Source: Euglena gracilis
Taxonomy: Eukaryota > Euglenida > Euglenophyceae > Euglenales
Assembly (NCBI GenBank): GCA_039621445.1
Contig: CP154957.1
Span: 32,878,399 to 32,942,398 of the forward strand
Length of the DNA stretch: 64,000 nucleotides
Direction: 5' to 3'
A program made the translations under genes and the position numbers. Shown piece after piece: positions 44,577 to 54,921 of the stretch. Under the pieces are notes generated by a model that did not search any database, was not told the DNA's origin, and saw only the letters and a list, made by a program, of their open reading frames with translations. Position 1 is the first letter of the stretch. The number at the start of each line of letters is the position of its first letter.

Positions 44577-45119
44577 GTTCTAATTTAACACAATTTGCTT
44601 CCGCAGACCTTTGTGGGTTTTTTTGACATTGGCATCAATCAACAATTGATTTGGATAATTGAATTCAAGACAAGTTGCATTGTTTGGAAGAATTGTCAAT
44701 TTCAGGTCCCTCTTCCCACTTTCACGGTGTGTGCGTGTTTCTCTTGCCTTTTACCACCCTCCATTTCACCAAAACACCCAACCTGACCATTTCCAGTGTT
44801 TTTTGCATTCTTAAGAAAGGGTGGGTGAAATGGCCTGATGGGGAAAGGCATTTGGGACAACAATTTCACTTAAACGGAATTTTGACTTTGTGCAAGTTGT
44901 CACGGAAAAAGCAAATTCGATCCTACGCACACCCCTCTGGTCGGGGAGGTACACCAGTGGGCGAAACGGGGGGTGGCCTGAGCCCTCCACCACCCGGAAA
45001 AACACTGGCCCCGGGCCAGGGAACGGCAGCCCCAAGGGTGGGTGTCGGGGACGAGGCAGCCGGCCGGGGGGCTGGGGTCTCGGGTCCGACACTCGCAGGG
45101 GGGGCGCCAGGTGTGAACA
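44577..45119 (+). repeat. Element E 5' LTR
   Basis: GTTCTAATTT...GTGTGAACA, with GTTC/GAAC ends. The expected leading T is A here and G in the other copy. A PBS follows directly. The terminal 150 bp is GC-rich with a G-run. Confidence 0.75.
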
Positions 45120-45760
45120 TGGTTAGCAGAGGTGGCTTCACTGACCCTGTCAGTGAAAAGTTTTCAGAACCCCTGAACATTGTACGCAGAGGTTGCTTCA
45201 CTGACTCTGTCAGTGAAGAATTTTTGGATTCGGTTGATGGCAAACCAGAACCCCTGAACATGGTTGGCAGAGGTGGATTCACTGACTTCGTCAGTAAAAA
45301 GTTTTCGAATTCCCTGAACATGACAACCAGAGAATTTTTTGCCAGCCCTGTCGACAAAACTTTTTTCAGCCCAGAAAACACGGACAAATTTGCTGGCACA
45401 GCCAGCAGAAATCTTGCTGAAAGGTTTGACATGGTCACAGATTTTTTAGAGTCCAAAAAGTTTGCTGAGTCTGTGAATGTGGAATCACAGAATTTTTCAG
45501 GTCAGCCACCAGATTTTTCGGAGAGCAGCCCCCGAAATCAAAATGTCAGAACTGCAGAATCTGTGGAATCTGAGGGGTTGCTTCGAACAATTGGCTGGTT
45601 GGCTGATTGGAATCATTCAGGTTTTTCTGCAGGGTCTGCCAATCAATCTTCAATCTCAAATCAATCAATTCCCAGATCCCTGCCATTTACATTCACAGGT
45701 TTTACACAATCACAGGTTGCCTCAGGTGATAATTCAGAGTTTTCGTCTGAAAAATCAGGG
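45119..45760 (+). CDS. Element E N-terminal ORF with FTD-VS repeats (Gag N-terminus?)
   Basis: The frame is open from 44675 inside the LTR. The ATG at 45119, overlapping the PBS, is the first internal start. It contains at least three diverged repeats of about 26-34 residues (MVSRGGFTDPVSEKF, IVRRGCFTDSVSEEF, MVGRGGFTDFVSKKF) and then a Ser/Asn-rich tail (ESQNFSGQPPDFSESS). It runs into foldback element 1 at 45761, and its frame is open to the joint with the reversed gag if that segment is flipped. No known domain. It is probably the N-terminal extension of Gag. Confidence 0.55.
45120..45135 (+). other. Element E primer-binding site
   Basis: TGGTTAGCAGAGGTGG follows the LTR end with no gap. 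It resembles the initiator-Met PBS TGGTAGCAGAGGATGG with one inserted T. The next ORF has its ATG overlapping this site (45119-45121). Confidence 0.75.
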
Positions 45761-46198
45761 GGTACTTATCTGTTATCGCACGACATACCCCCCCCCTTTC
45801 GGTTATCGCACGACACCTTATTTTTGGTCTTATTGGGTTATTTTAAGGAGTAGGGTTAGGTGCGCACATGCCATGTTGCGCTACATGGCCACGTTGCGCT
45901 ACATGGCCACGTTGCGCTTCATGGCCACGTTGCGTTACCTGGCCAGGTAGCGCTATTATGGGGTTATTGAAGGAGTAGGGTTAGGTGCGCTACATGGCCA
46001 CGTTGCGCAACATGGCCACGTTGCGCTACCTGGCCATGAAGCGCAACGTGGCCATGTAGCACAACGTGGCCATGTAGCGCAACATGGGATGTGCGCAACT
46101 AACCCTATTCCTTTAAATAACCCTAAATAACCCAAAAAAGGGTGTCGTGCGATAACCGAAAGGGGGGGGGGTATGTCGTGCGATAACAGATAAGTACC
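45761..46198. mobile_element. Foldback/MITE-like element 1
   Basis: Ends GGTACTTATCTG...CAGATAAGTACC. The arms are inverted repeats of about 200 bp, each with two GTTATCGCACGACA blocks around a C-run. The centre is made of 18-bp CATGGCCACGTTGCGCTA units in both orientations. No coding capacity. Left arm type (ttggtcttattgggtt) and right arm type (gggttatttagggtt) differ, so orientation can be read: it is opposite to foldback 2. Confidence 0.85.
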
Positions 46199-46206
46199 GG
46201 CCCCCG

Positions 46207-48957
46207 TTGGCGTTGGGTTATTGTTATTGCCCTTCCCCCCTTTGGCACCGAAATTCTGGTCAAAACCTTTGCCCTTCCCTCTTCCCTTACCACCCTTCAC
46301 CTTGTACCCTGTTGGCTACCCCCATACCATTGGGAGTTATTTGCCCCATGTCCCTGGGAATTATTCCCCCCTTTCCATTGGCTGCCCTTACCATACGGCT
46401 GAAAATTGTTTCTGTTCCACGGGGCTTGTCTAGCAACATACGGCATTGTTGGTTGTGAGGGGGGTGGGATCCATTGTGCCCCCCCCACCACCGGTCTTTG
46501 CACTTTGGGTGGGTTCTCCACCGTTGAAAGCCTTGAAGAATTGCTTGATGGCTGCACATTTGAAGATGAAACCGCAACACATTGATCAGGTTTTGCTGTT
46601 TCGCTGATTTGTGATTTGCTTCTGGCTGGGGGAGGTGTCGTTGCCCTACCCGGGGTTGACCCAGGTGAACTCTTCCGACTCCCCGATTGTCTCCCCCCTC
46701 GATTTTCAGCACCCACCGACCTTGAACGCCTAAACCCTTGATAGCTTGGGGATGAAACAGAACTTTGTAAGGCGTCATGCTTGTTTCTGAGTGTCAACTT
46801 TGTTTTCACGAGGTTGAAAATATCCTCGGTGGTCAAAATTGGTTCAATTTCCTGAACCTGAAACAAAACATTTGAATCGTCAAACTCCTTGCCATGAAAA
46901 CCTTTGACTTTTTCATAGGCAGAAATGTCAGGAAAAATGATTTCAAATTCCTCCTCGTGAATTTCCGACACTTTCGTGGGTTTTTTCCCAAGTATTCTCC
47001 CCAAGCTTTCCGAAACCATTTCTGAATTCCTATTCCCTGGCACCTTCAGGCGTAAAGTCGGCTGATTATTCAGCCTCCTTTCCTCCTCATCTGAAACCCA
47101 TTTCAGGATGAACGAGGGAAGTTTCTGCAACAAAAGTCGTTTTGCTTCCCCCTCCCCGGCATCCTTAACCTTGCACTTGGCCATCTTGAAATTCGCCTGA
47201 AACTCAAGCCAATGCTCAAGGGTAACTTTGCCTTGATTAAAAAGATTCACCTGTTGCCAACTTTTCCTTGCCCCAGATTCCTGATTCTGCGAAAATGTCA
47301 TTTCCAGGTGACCCCACCCGGCATTAAAATTGATCCCCCCTTCCTTGAGATGGAGCTTGAGAATTTTTTTGCTCGTTTCGTCAAGACAATCCTCCAACAG
47401 AGCAACTTTCAAATCATCACTGACCTCCCCCCCTCCAGAAGTCAGTTTCCGTAAAAATGCTTGCCAATCCTCAGAAAATTGCTGCCAATCTTGAGATTTC
47501 CCCGCAAATTTTGGTGCAGTCAAATTTCTCAACACATGCTGCACCGCTGGGTTACCAACACTTATGACTGGGGGTCGCTGGGGTGCCCCCCCAGTGGCAC
47601 AATTGCCACTGACCTGATTTATTGCTAATGCACCCCCCTGTGAACTACTTGATGGTCTGCACCCGCCCAGATCAACATCCCAGATTTCACATGGCATCAT
47701 TGGGGTTACCCCCTTAATCCCGAAAATCCCAGATGATTGAGCCGATGACACCCCCTTAATGTCAAAAATCCCAGAATTCGGCCGATTTACTGTCTTGGGC
47801 TGGGCCACTTCAGGTGCCTTGGGGTCAATTTGCTGTGTTTTTTCGGCTGAAATTTCCTGAACCCTCCCCTCCCTGAAATCCAAACGAGTCTGCAAAGTTT
47901 GACACAGTTTTTGCAAACCCTCCTGTTGACTCTTTTCACGCTAAAAATCTGTCTGCATGTTCATCAAAACTGTGAAAAATTGCTGTTTCACTCGATTTTC
48001 AATGTCAGTTTGCAATTTTTCAAAATGTTCTTCCTTTTGGGTTTGCCTCAACTTTTCATCCATCATTTGCACCATCATAATTTCCATCATTTTTCTGACC
48101 TGGGCTGCCATTTCCCTACGAACTTCCAGTTGAATTGTTGCTTCTGATTTTCCCAGCATTTCAACCAGCTTATCCCAAGGCACCTCCTGGCTTCCCAGAA
48201 ATTTCTCAACTGCTGCGACCCTGCCCCCCAGAGCTTTGCTCTCGTTTTTTAATGCTTCAAATCGCTGCTGAATTTCTTGGGTTAAGGTCCCAAAACTTGA
48301 CTTTGATTCCTCCCCCACCATTTTCAGCCCAGCAGCGATATCAGCAATTTTTTTGTCCACCGCAGAGCATAGCTCACGAATTGCTTGTCGAATTGCCAAA
48401 ATTTCTTTCTGAAAACCTGACTTTATTCCCTCGACAGAATGTAAACAAATTCCAACTTGATCGACCAACCCACCTGGTGCAAACAATTTGTTTTCGACAT
48501 CATTTCCACGGCTCTCAAGTTGTGCCAGCTCGCTGCCCAGAAAATCCCGTAATTTTTTCTCAAAATCATGAAATTTCCCTTCGATCTGCCTTTGAAATTC
48601 AATCCCCAAAAGTTGTTTGTGGCAGTTTGCAATGTTTTCCACTGCACTCCCCCCCTCCTGGCACCGTAAAAAAAATTGGCTGACTGTTTGCTGAATTTGC
48701 TCCTGACATTTTTGCTTTTCCTGTTCAAACTGGCTGCACATTTCAGCCGTTCGTTTCTCCAAATATTCATGGACGAATTGCAAAAGTTCTGCCTGTGCTC
48801 TGGCATTTTTTTTCAGCCAAATTCTTCTCAAAAATTTCCAGCCGATTCTCAATTACGACCTGGGGGGGAACTTTGCTCTCCCACTTAGTTATGCTTCGGC
48901 TCAATTCCTGTAAATAACAATCCACCCCATATGCCCATTGGTCCCATGAGTCAAAAT
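46207..48957 (-). pseudogene. gag: Element E Gag in reversed orientation (coiled coil + capsid-like + Gly-rich tail)
   Basis: Minus-strand Gag between the two foldbacks. Sense order: DFDSWDQWAYGVDCYLQEL (48957 on); a coiled-coil part (48852-47944, 303 aa); an in-frame UAG (47943-47941, then CGT); then 539 aa (47916-46297) with a Gag-like PKFAGKSQDWQQFSEDWQAF, LFNQGKVTLEHWLEFQANF and a Ser/Pro/Arg-rich region; then, in another frame, a Gly/Lys/Asn tail (GGKGRGKGKGFDQNFGAKGG) to 46207. There is a frameshift at an A8 run near 48807. No CCHC knuckle is seen; the basic Gly-rich tail may bind RNA instead. Pol, PBS and LTRs around it are on the + strand. Confidence 0.75.
47941..47943 (-). promoter_or_regulatory. 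Single in-frame UAG within Element E Gag
   Basis: Splits two same-frame segments (303 and about 547 codons) that together look like one Gag. The context is TTT UAG CGT, the same UAG-CGT as between X2 and X3 of element A. Either a nonsense mutation or a leaky stop. Confidence 0.4.
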
Positions 48958-48958
48958 C

Positions 48959-49285
48959 GGTACTTATCTGTTATCGCACGACATACCCCCCCCTTTCGGT
49001 TATCGCACGACACCCTTTTTTGGGTTATTTAGGGTTATTTAAAGGAATTGGGTTAGTTGCGCACATGTCATGTTGCGCTACATGGCCACGTTGCGCTACA
49101 TGGCCACGTTGCGCTTCATGGCCAGGTAGCGCAACGTGGCCATGAAGCGCAACGTGGCCATGTAGAGCAACATGGCATGTGCGCACCTAACCCTAGACCT
49201 TAAAATAACCCAATAAGACCAAAAATAAGGTGTCGTGCGATAACCGAAAGGGGGGGGGTATGTCGTGCAATAACAGATAAGTACC
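48959..49285. mobile_element. Foldback/MITE-like element 2
   Basis: Same termini and arm blocks as 45761-46198 but with the two arm types swapped, i.e. in inverted orientation relative to it. 327 bp; the centre is shorter. One arm has TGCAATAAC instead of TGCGATAAC. Confidence 0.85.
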
Positions 49286-49481
49286 CGGTGGCCCACCCTA
49301 TTCGTCATTAGGGACGCCGGGGTCATGTTTTTGAGGGGTTTACATCCTCGGGCATCGAAAACCCCCAAAGTATTTTGCATAACCCAACCACATCTTCACA
49401 TTGAGAATATTACTGTGGTGGAGAATGTGTGTCTTTGTCTTCCAATCCCTTCACCTCAGGTTCAAAATCAGGCAATGAAGA
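49286..49481 (+). other. Element E spacer before methyltransferase
   Basis: About 200 bp between foldback 2 and the methyltransferase frame. No domain seen. Confidence 0.4.
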
Positions 49482-50330
49482 GTGTGCAATATCGAAAACG
49501 AGCAACGGTGTTCATCCTCGACAACGAACTCGAGAAGACAAGTGGCCTTGAGCCTTGAGGCCTTGAGTGGCCAATGGCAGCCCGTGTCGAGGAAGGGCAA
49601 ACCGTGGACCAGGTGTGCAAGCCAGGAGAGTGCATTGCCCAGGTTCAAAAATTATTATAGTTGTTTGGGCGAAAGACCATCCATCAAAGGTGTGGGAAGT
49701 TGGAAAGTTCCCAAGGCGTTGGATTTGTTTTCGGGAAAAGGGTCTGTTGGGAGGTGTTTGGAGGAAAACGGGTATCAGGTGGTATCTTTGGATGTGAACC
49801 CAAAATTTCACCCAACCCACGTCACGGATATTCTGGAGTGGAATTATCAAAAATACCCCCGTGGATATTTTCAAGTCATAACGGCAAGTGTGCCTTGCAC
49901 GGAGTATAGCCGTGCTAAGACGGTGGGAGAAAGAAATTTGGAATGGGCAGACCAACTTGTGACAAAAACTTTGGAAATTGTGGAATATTTTCAGCCCAAA
50001 TTATGGTGGATTGAAAATCCCCGAACGGGACTTTGCCAAAAAGGCATTGTGTGCAAAATTTGAATTTCATTGATGTGGATTATTGTCAATTTTCAGACTG
50101 GGGATATCAGAAACCCACTCGTATTTGGGGGAGTCAAAATTTGTTGAGTTTGAAGGACAAACTTTGTGATGGGTAAGCCTGCCCCCATTTGATTGTGAGT
50201 GAGGGAGGTGGGTTGGTTCACAAAGAACAATTGGGAGGAAACGGAATGAGGGTGAGCACTCAACAGAAATGGAGAGTACCTGAGAAGTTGGTCGAGTACC
50301 TTCTTTCGGCCCTTGATTTTAAGGAGGAGA
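49482..50330 (+). pseudogene. C5 cytosine DNA methyltransferase of element E (one frameshift, one stop)
   Basis: Motifs in order: I ALDLFSGKGSVG (residues 79-90), II VVSLDVNPKF, III HVTDILEW, IV ASVPCTEYS with the catalytic Cys at 49896-49898, VI WWIENPRTG (50013-50021), then after a -1 shift near 50025-50040 the VIII-like DVDYCQFSDWGYQKPTRIWG, and a C-terminal QQKWRVPEKLVEYLL helix (IX/X region). UAA at 50174-50176 interrupts the second part. The SAM-binding, catalytic and ENP residues are all present. It transfers methyl to cytosine in DNA in its family. The MT-like domain follows in the same frame. Capture of cytosine methyltransferases by retrotransposons has been reported in some algae and dinoflagellates. 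The enzyme was recently intact. Confidence 0.85.
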
Positions 50331-50760
50331 AATTTTCCTTCAAACGTGAGGACTATGCCGTTCGAAATTCGTCTGTGCAAATGATTGAGGAGAATTTTCA
50401 AAGGAGGGCTGAGGTGGATTGTTTTGCTTCTACCCAGAATTCTCAGTGTGTGTCATATTTGACCGAGAAGAAAAATGTTTTTGCGGTGCCATGGGGAGGG
50501 GGGGGCACGGTTTGGTTGAACCCTCCCTGGTCATTGTGGCCAAAGGTTGCAAAAAAAATTGCAAAAGGACCCTTGCGATGCCATTTGCATTTTACCTGAT
50601 TGGAACAGAGGTTGGGTGAGAGAACTTGTTCGGAAGGCAACAAAAAAGTTGTATTTTCCACCCGGAACCAAGCTTTTTGAGGTCGATGGGAAAGCAATGG
50701 GGGGTGTGAGTTGGGGAGTTTGGGCCTTGTTGATAGAGGGTAAAAAGCCCCCCGCCAACA
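50331..50760 (+). pseudogene. Amino-methyltransferase-like domain of element E pol
   Basis: Continues the frame of the C5 enzyme: RRAEVDCFASTQNSQCVSY, GGGGTVWLNPPWSLWPKVAK (NPPW at 50519-50530), then after a shift in an A8 run near 50555, DAICILPDWNRGWVRELV. NPPW is motif IV of N4/N6 amino-methyltransferases, and VDCFAS/PPW/ILP spacing matches the extra domain of DIRS elements, including the DIRS element in this window (PEVDMFCTPSN, ATPPWSIIP). Element A pol has a relative with HPPL. Activity is possible here because NPPW is intact, but no G-x-G SAM loop is obvious. Function in retroelements is unknown. Confidence 0.7.
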
Positions 50761-51269
50761 CTAGCAACCCCAAGAAACCAAAGGTGGTACATTTGAAATC
50801 ACGGATGGTTAAAAAGAGATACCCACCCACAGGGATTGAGAAATTTTCTAAGGACCGACAACTTTTTATCCGGACAAGGGTTGTTTTGGGAAACGGGGAG
50901 GAACGAAATATGGATATTTTGGTGGACACCGGTGCCGAAGCTAACCTCATAAGGCAAGGGTTAGTGAGTGAGCACCTAATGTATTCGGCCGAACACCCCT
51001 TGAGGTTTGAAACCGCTAACGGTCACGCCTTGAGTTGTGGGGGGAGGTGCACTAAGGTGGTGATGAAGTTGCCAGGGCAGGTGAGTGATAATACCCCACC
51101 CACAGATTTTGAGTACGATGTGGAATTTTATGAAGCCAATATCAAAGTGGACGCAATTTTGTCATACCCATGGCTTGTGCAAACAAAAATTGGAATTTTT
51201 CCACATCATCGTGCTTTGGTAGTGGAGGAACCCGAGTTGACATTTTTTGTTCGGTGTGAGAGATCATAG
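50760..51269 (+). CDS. Element E aspartic protease
   Basis: In the frame 50547-51269. MDILVDTGAEANLIRQGLV (catalytic DTG; Asp codon at 50923-50925) and a flap/GxD-like DAILSYPWLVQ near the C-terminus. Single retropepsin that dimerises in its family. It ends at UAG 51267-51269, 60 bp before the RT frame, which is in another frame. Confidence 0.85.
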   Translation, partial: TSNPKKPKVVHLKSRMVKKRYPPTGIEKFSKDRQLFIRTRVVLGNGEERNMDILVDTGAEANLIRQGLVSEHLMYSAEHPLRFETANGHALSCGGRCTKVVMKLPGQVSDNTPPTDFEYDVEFYEANIKVDAILSYPWLVQTKIGIFPHHRALVVEEPELTFFVRCERS

Positions 51270-51327
51270 GAGAAAACGACAAGGAAATGCCCCTAACACA
51301 CTACCCCGAAGGGGGGTGTGACAAATT

Positions 51328-53298
51328 TTGGAGAAGTTTGGTTTCCAACTTCCTATGGAGGGTTTTGATCAAAGGGGACAAGCCTTGGACAACCACTCGC
51401 TCAAAATTTTGGACAAGAATTTGGGGAATGCAAATGAAAACCCCCTACCTATTCACAAAATGATCGTGGCAAGGGAGGGGGAGGGGAACAATGAAACGGA
51501 ATCCAAAGAGGAAGAGAGAATAAGGGAGCTAAGAAAGCAGATTTTTGGAAGGTATGGTGGAACCGTATTTCGGTCTAAGGTACAACCCGACCCACCCGTA
51601 AGAGGACCATATGGTTATGCATTCATACCTTTGCAAGAAGGAGCGCGGCCCACCCGACAAAAACCATTTTTCATGCACGGGGAACGAAAAGAAGCTTTGG
51701 AAAAAATCACTCAAGATTGGATCAATATGAAATTCATCGAGCCAGCCACAACAAAAAATTCAGAATGGCTCTCACAAACTTTCCCCGTGCCCAAAAAGTC
51801 AGCCGATTTTCCTTGGAGGGGGGTTGTTGACATGAGGGGACCCAACAGCCAATCCCGTAGATGCAACTACCCTCTTCCGAAAATCGAAGACATCCTGGTG
51901 AAGCATGGCGCAAACCAAATGTTCTCCATTTTGGACTTAAAACAAGCTTCCCACCAACAGCCACTTCACCCGGATAGTAGGCCTATAACTTGCTCCTTCA
52001 CACCAAAGGGTCTTTACCAATGGAGGGTGAATGTAATGGGGTTAACTAACGCCTCACAACAATTCCAACAAATGATGGATGACCGTTTAGCACCCGTAAA
52101 GGATATTGCTACCCCATACATTGATGACATTTTGGTAGGGACCACCATCGGGGAGGGGGAGGATCTCCTCGAGGCACACAAAAGGGATTTGTGTAGGGTG
52201 TTGGATTTACTCGCCGAGGAAATTTTTGTAGTGGACCCAAAAAAAGTGGAATTGTTCATCAAAGAAGTGGCATTTTGTGGCCAGATTTTGGGGCATGGCA
52301 TGCGTCGGCCGGCTCCTGGCAAATTACGTGCCATTGAGAAATGGGAGGTTCCTACAACCATAACGGCCTTAAGGGCTTTCCTTGGCTTCACAAATTATTA
52401 CAACACCTACATACACATGTACGCCCAAGTTGCGGCACCTTTGCAAGATAAGTTAAAGGTGTCTAGGGAGGAAGGCAAGAAAGGGAGCAAAAAATGGGTT
52501 GAATTCGGGGAGGTTGAACACAAGGCATTTGAGGAGTTAAAGAAACGGTTGTGTTCCGGATTAATTCTTCAAAGGGTAGACCCCGATAAACCCTTTGCTT
52601 TGAGAGTAGATGCAAGTGGGTATGCCGTAGGAGCAACTTTAGAACAACTGAAAGAAGGAAACGGTACGCCCACACCCCAAGATATTTTGGACAAGAAAAC
52701 GGTGCCAGTTGCTTTTATGTCCCGAAAACTCACCGAGGGGCAAAAAAAATGGACCCCCCGGGAATTGGAGACATATGCCATAGTTTTTGCACTCCAAAAA
52801 TGGGAAAGTTGGATTGGTCTCCAACCCATTTTGGTGTTGACCGATCACCAAAGTTTGGAGGCATGGGCAAAAGAAGTGCTCGACACCCCAAGTGGACCGG
52901 TGTGGAGGAGTGCACGATGGCACCAAATTTTCTCAAAATACGATTTGACAGTGGGGTATATTCCGGGGAAGGAAAACACCATTGCCGACATTTTAAGTCG
53001 GTGGGCATACCCCGCTTCGCAAGCTCTAAGGGACATTAGTAAACATGGTTCGGCCGAAGATAAGAGGGAAATGGAGGAGCTCATAAGAGAGGAGAGGGAA
53101 GATGAGAAAAATTGCTTGTTGGTCAAAGTCAAAAATCAGCCTAACGTTCGTAATTTGGGGATAAGGGGGGTGGTAACCCGCAGCGGAAAAGAGGTGGCAC
53201 CCAACTTTGTGGATGATGCATCAAGTGAGAGGTACCGAGAGTGTAGAAGGTCCGGGAGGAATAAACACCACCAAAGACGCTCACTCACAAGGGCCTAG
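51328..53298 (+). CDS. Element E reverse transcriptase-RNase H
   Basis: 656 aa. RT: RGVVDMRGPNSQ, FSILDLKQASHQQPLHPDSR, GLYQWRVNVMGLTNASQQFQ and PYIDDILVG (YIDD). RNase H: FALRVDASGYAVGATLEQ, TPRELETYAIVFALQKWESW, VLTDHQSLEAW, YIPGKENTIADILSR. Catalytic motifs are intact. The last 60 residues form a linker whose better frame continues in 53207-53545. Confidence 0.93.
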   Translation: MEKFGFQLPMEGFDQRGQALDNHSLKILDKNLGNANENPLPIHKMIVAREGEGNNETESKEEERIRELRKQIFGRYGGTVFRSKVQPDPPVRGPYGYAFIPLQEGARPTRQKPFFMHGERKEALEKITQDWINMKFIEPATTKNSEWLSQTFPVPKKSADFPWRGVVDMRGPNSQSRRCNYPLPKIEDILVKHGANQMFSILDLKQASHQQPLHPDSRPITCSFTPKGLYQWRVNVMGLTNASQQFQQMMDDRLAPVKDIATPYIDDILVGTTIGEGEDLLEAHKRDLCRVLDLLAEEIFVVDPKKVELFIKEVAFCGQILGHGMRRPAPGKLRAIEKWEVPTTITALRAFLGFTNYYNTYIHMYAQVAAPLQDKLKVSREEGKKGSKKWVEFGEVEHKAFEELKKRLCSGLILQRVDPDKPFALRVDASGYAVGATLEQLKEGNGTPTPQDILDKKTVPVAFMSRKLTEGQKKWTPRELETYAIVFALQKWESWIGLQPILVLTDHQSLEAWAKEVLDTPSGPVWRSARWHQIFSKYDLTVGYIPGKENTIADILSRWAYPASQALRDISKHGSAEDKREMEELIREEREDEKNCLLVKVKNQPNVRNLGIRGVVTRSGKEVAPNFVDDASSERYRECRRSGRNKHHQRRSLTRA

Positions 53299-54395
53299 GG
53301 AATTTGGTTCGAAAAAGGGTAAGAGGAGAGTAACCTTTTGGGATGGAGTGGACCCTGCGGGAAATTTGGTGACCAACCCAAAACTTCCGACTAATGAGTT
53401 ACCGAGGGGGGGAACTGGAGGGGGTGGGGCCCCACCAAGTCCAAGTGCAACCCCTAAGCTAACAAAATCAGTTTGGGAGAGAGATTGGGTGGTTGCATAT
53501 ACCGAATGCCCCACTTGGAGGGCAAGCAACTCAAGAAAATGGTGAATGGCCAAAGGGGGTGACGGTCCACAAAAACCAAATGTTTCGGGAAGAGAAGTTG
53601 TGTGTTCCACTGGGTTTTCAAGAAATGATCATCCTTGAAAACCATAAATTCCTTGGACATGCAGGTCCGGAAAAGGTGTGGAGACACGTCAATTTGAGGT
53701 ATGCATGGGCTGATGAAAAGAAGGCAAAAGTTTTCACCGACAGTTGTAGCAAAAATTGCACAACGTGTCAAGCAAGCTCGCGGGGGGAGACATTGAAAGG
53801 ACCCATTGATTCAACACCCATACCACCCGCACCCATGATAAGTGTGGCAATTGATCTTTTCAAAATGCCAAAGGTGTTGTACGAGGGGGGGGAATACAAC
53901 ACAATGGCTGTTTGCGTGGACCGACATTCCGGTTGGATTGTAGCCATACCATGTTTTGATAAGGGATTAACGGGTGCAAAGTTGGCCAATGAAATGCTTA
54001 AGTCCCAATGGAAACCTTTTGGAGTACCCTCAATAATTTCAAGTGACCAAGGGAGCCATTTTGTCAACACATGGTGGCAAACCATGTGTTCACTCATGGG
54101 GATTAGACAAGCATTTTCCCAAGCTTACCACCACCAAGCGAATGGGAGGGTGGAAAGAGCCGGTCAACAAATTATGGAAGTCCTCCGAAAATTGTTTGTG
54201 GAGGAAAAAAAGAATTGGGTGGAAGCTCTTCCCAAAGTTTTGGATCGTATTCATGACACCAAGGGGGAGGGTGGTTTTAGTCCTTACGAAATTTTGTTCG
54301 GAAGGGATAGACCCATTGGGGGGATACCCTATGAACCAACAAAGGAGTGTGAGGACGCTCAAAGTTTTTTTTCGCCGAATGAGGGAGATGGATGA
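53207..54395 (+). pseudogene. Element E integrase (frameshifted)
   Basis: Linker in the frame 53207-53545, shifting at about 53530 to the frame 53493-54395. HHCC: HKFLGHAGPEK and CSKNCTTCQ. Catalytic DDE: ISVAIDLF, SSDQGSHF, ANGRVERAGQQ. A further shift at a T8 run (about 54366) leads to the C-terminal part. Confidence 0.88.
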
Positions 54396-54921
54396 GAAAG
54401 TTGCAAAAGTTCTCAACCACACACATTGGGTTCAAGCGAGTTGGGTCAACCAAGGGAGGAGGGAGTTGGTGCCCTTAAAGGTAGGAACCCAAGTGTGGTA
54501 TAGGAGACCCGAAGGATCCGGCGAAAAATTGGATTCCAGATGGATTGGACCTGGGATTATCAAAGCCCGGGAGGGGGAGAGGAGTTACCTTATTGAAATT
54601 CAGCCCGGGATGGAAATTAAGACTCACCGTAGTTTTCTTAAGGAGTACAAAGAGCCTGAAGTTTTTGGTGAGGGGGTTCCTTTGTTCTTTTTCAAAAGCA
54701 CCGAAAAAGAGGAAGAAGCAATGCCTGATGAGTGGGAGGTAGAAAAAATTCTGAATCATCGCAAGAGGGGGGGGAACATGGGAGTTCCTCACAAAATGGG
54801 TTGGATATAATGATGGGGAGGAAACTTGGGAGCCGGTGTGGAATTTTATACACCGGTTTAGTGAGGAGTTGGTAAGGTATTGCTCGAAGAAAAATCTAGG
54901 GGTCGATTTGATGTCGAATTA
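54366..54921 (+). pseudogene. Element E integrase C-terminus and chromodomain
   Basis: Integrase C-terminal SH3-like part (VGTQVWYRRPEGSGEKLDSR, WIGPGIIKAREG) in the frame 54043-54810. It is followed by a chromodomain, EWEVEKILNHRK, and then after a shift near the G8 run at 54769, LTKWVGYNDGEETWEP and a C-terminal helix, ending at UAA near 54919. This places E among the chromoviruses. Frame breaks lie at G and T homopolymers. Confidence 0.85.

Noticed and set aside
44577-44640. Start of the E repeat as an exon with a 3' splice site (TTTGCTTCCGCAG)
   Set aside because: A 543-bp repeat with GTTC/GAAC edges followed directly by a PBS fits an LTR better; no matching donor or host ORF seen.
46207-48957. 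Reversed gag as part of a separate minus-strand element
   Set aside because: No LTR, PBS, PPT or pol on the minus strand belongs with it, and both boundaries are foldback elements. Kept only as the alternative in the inversion finding.
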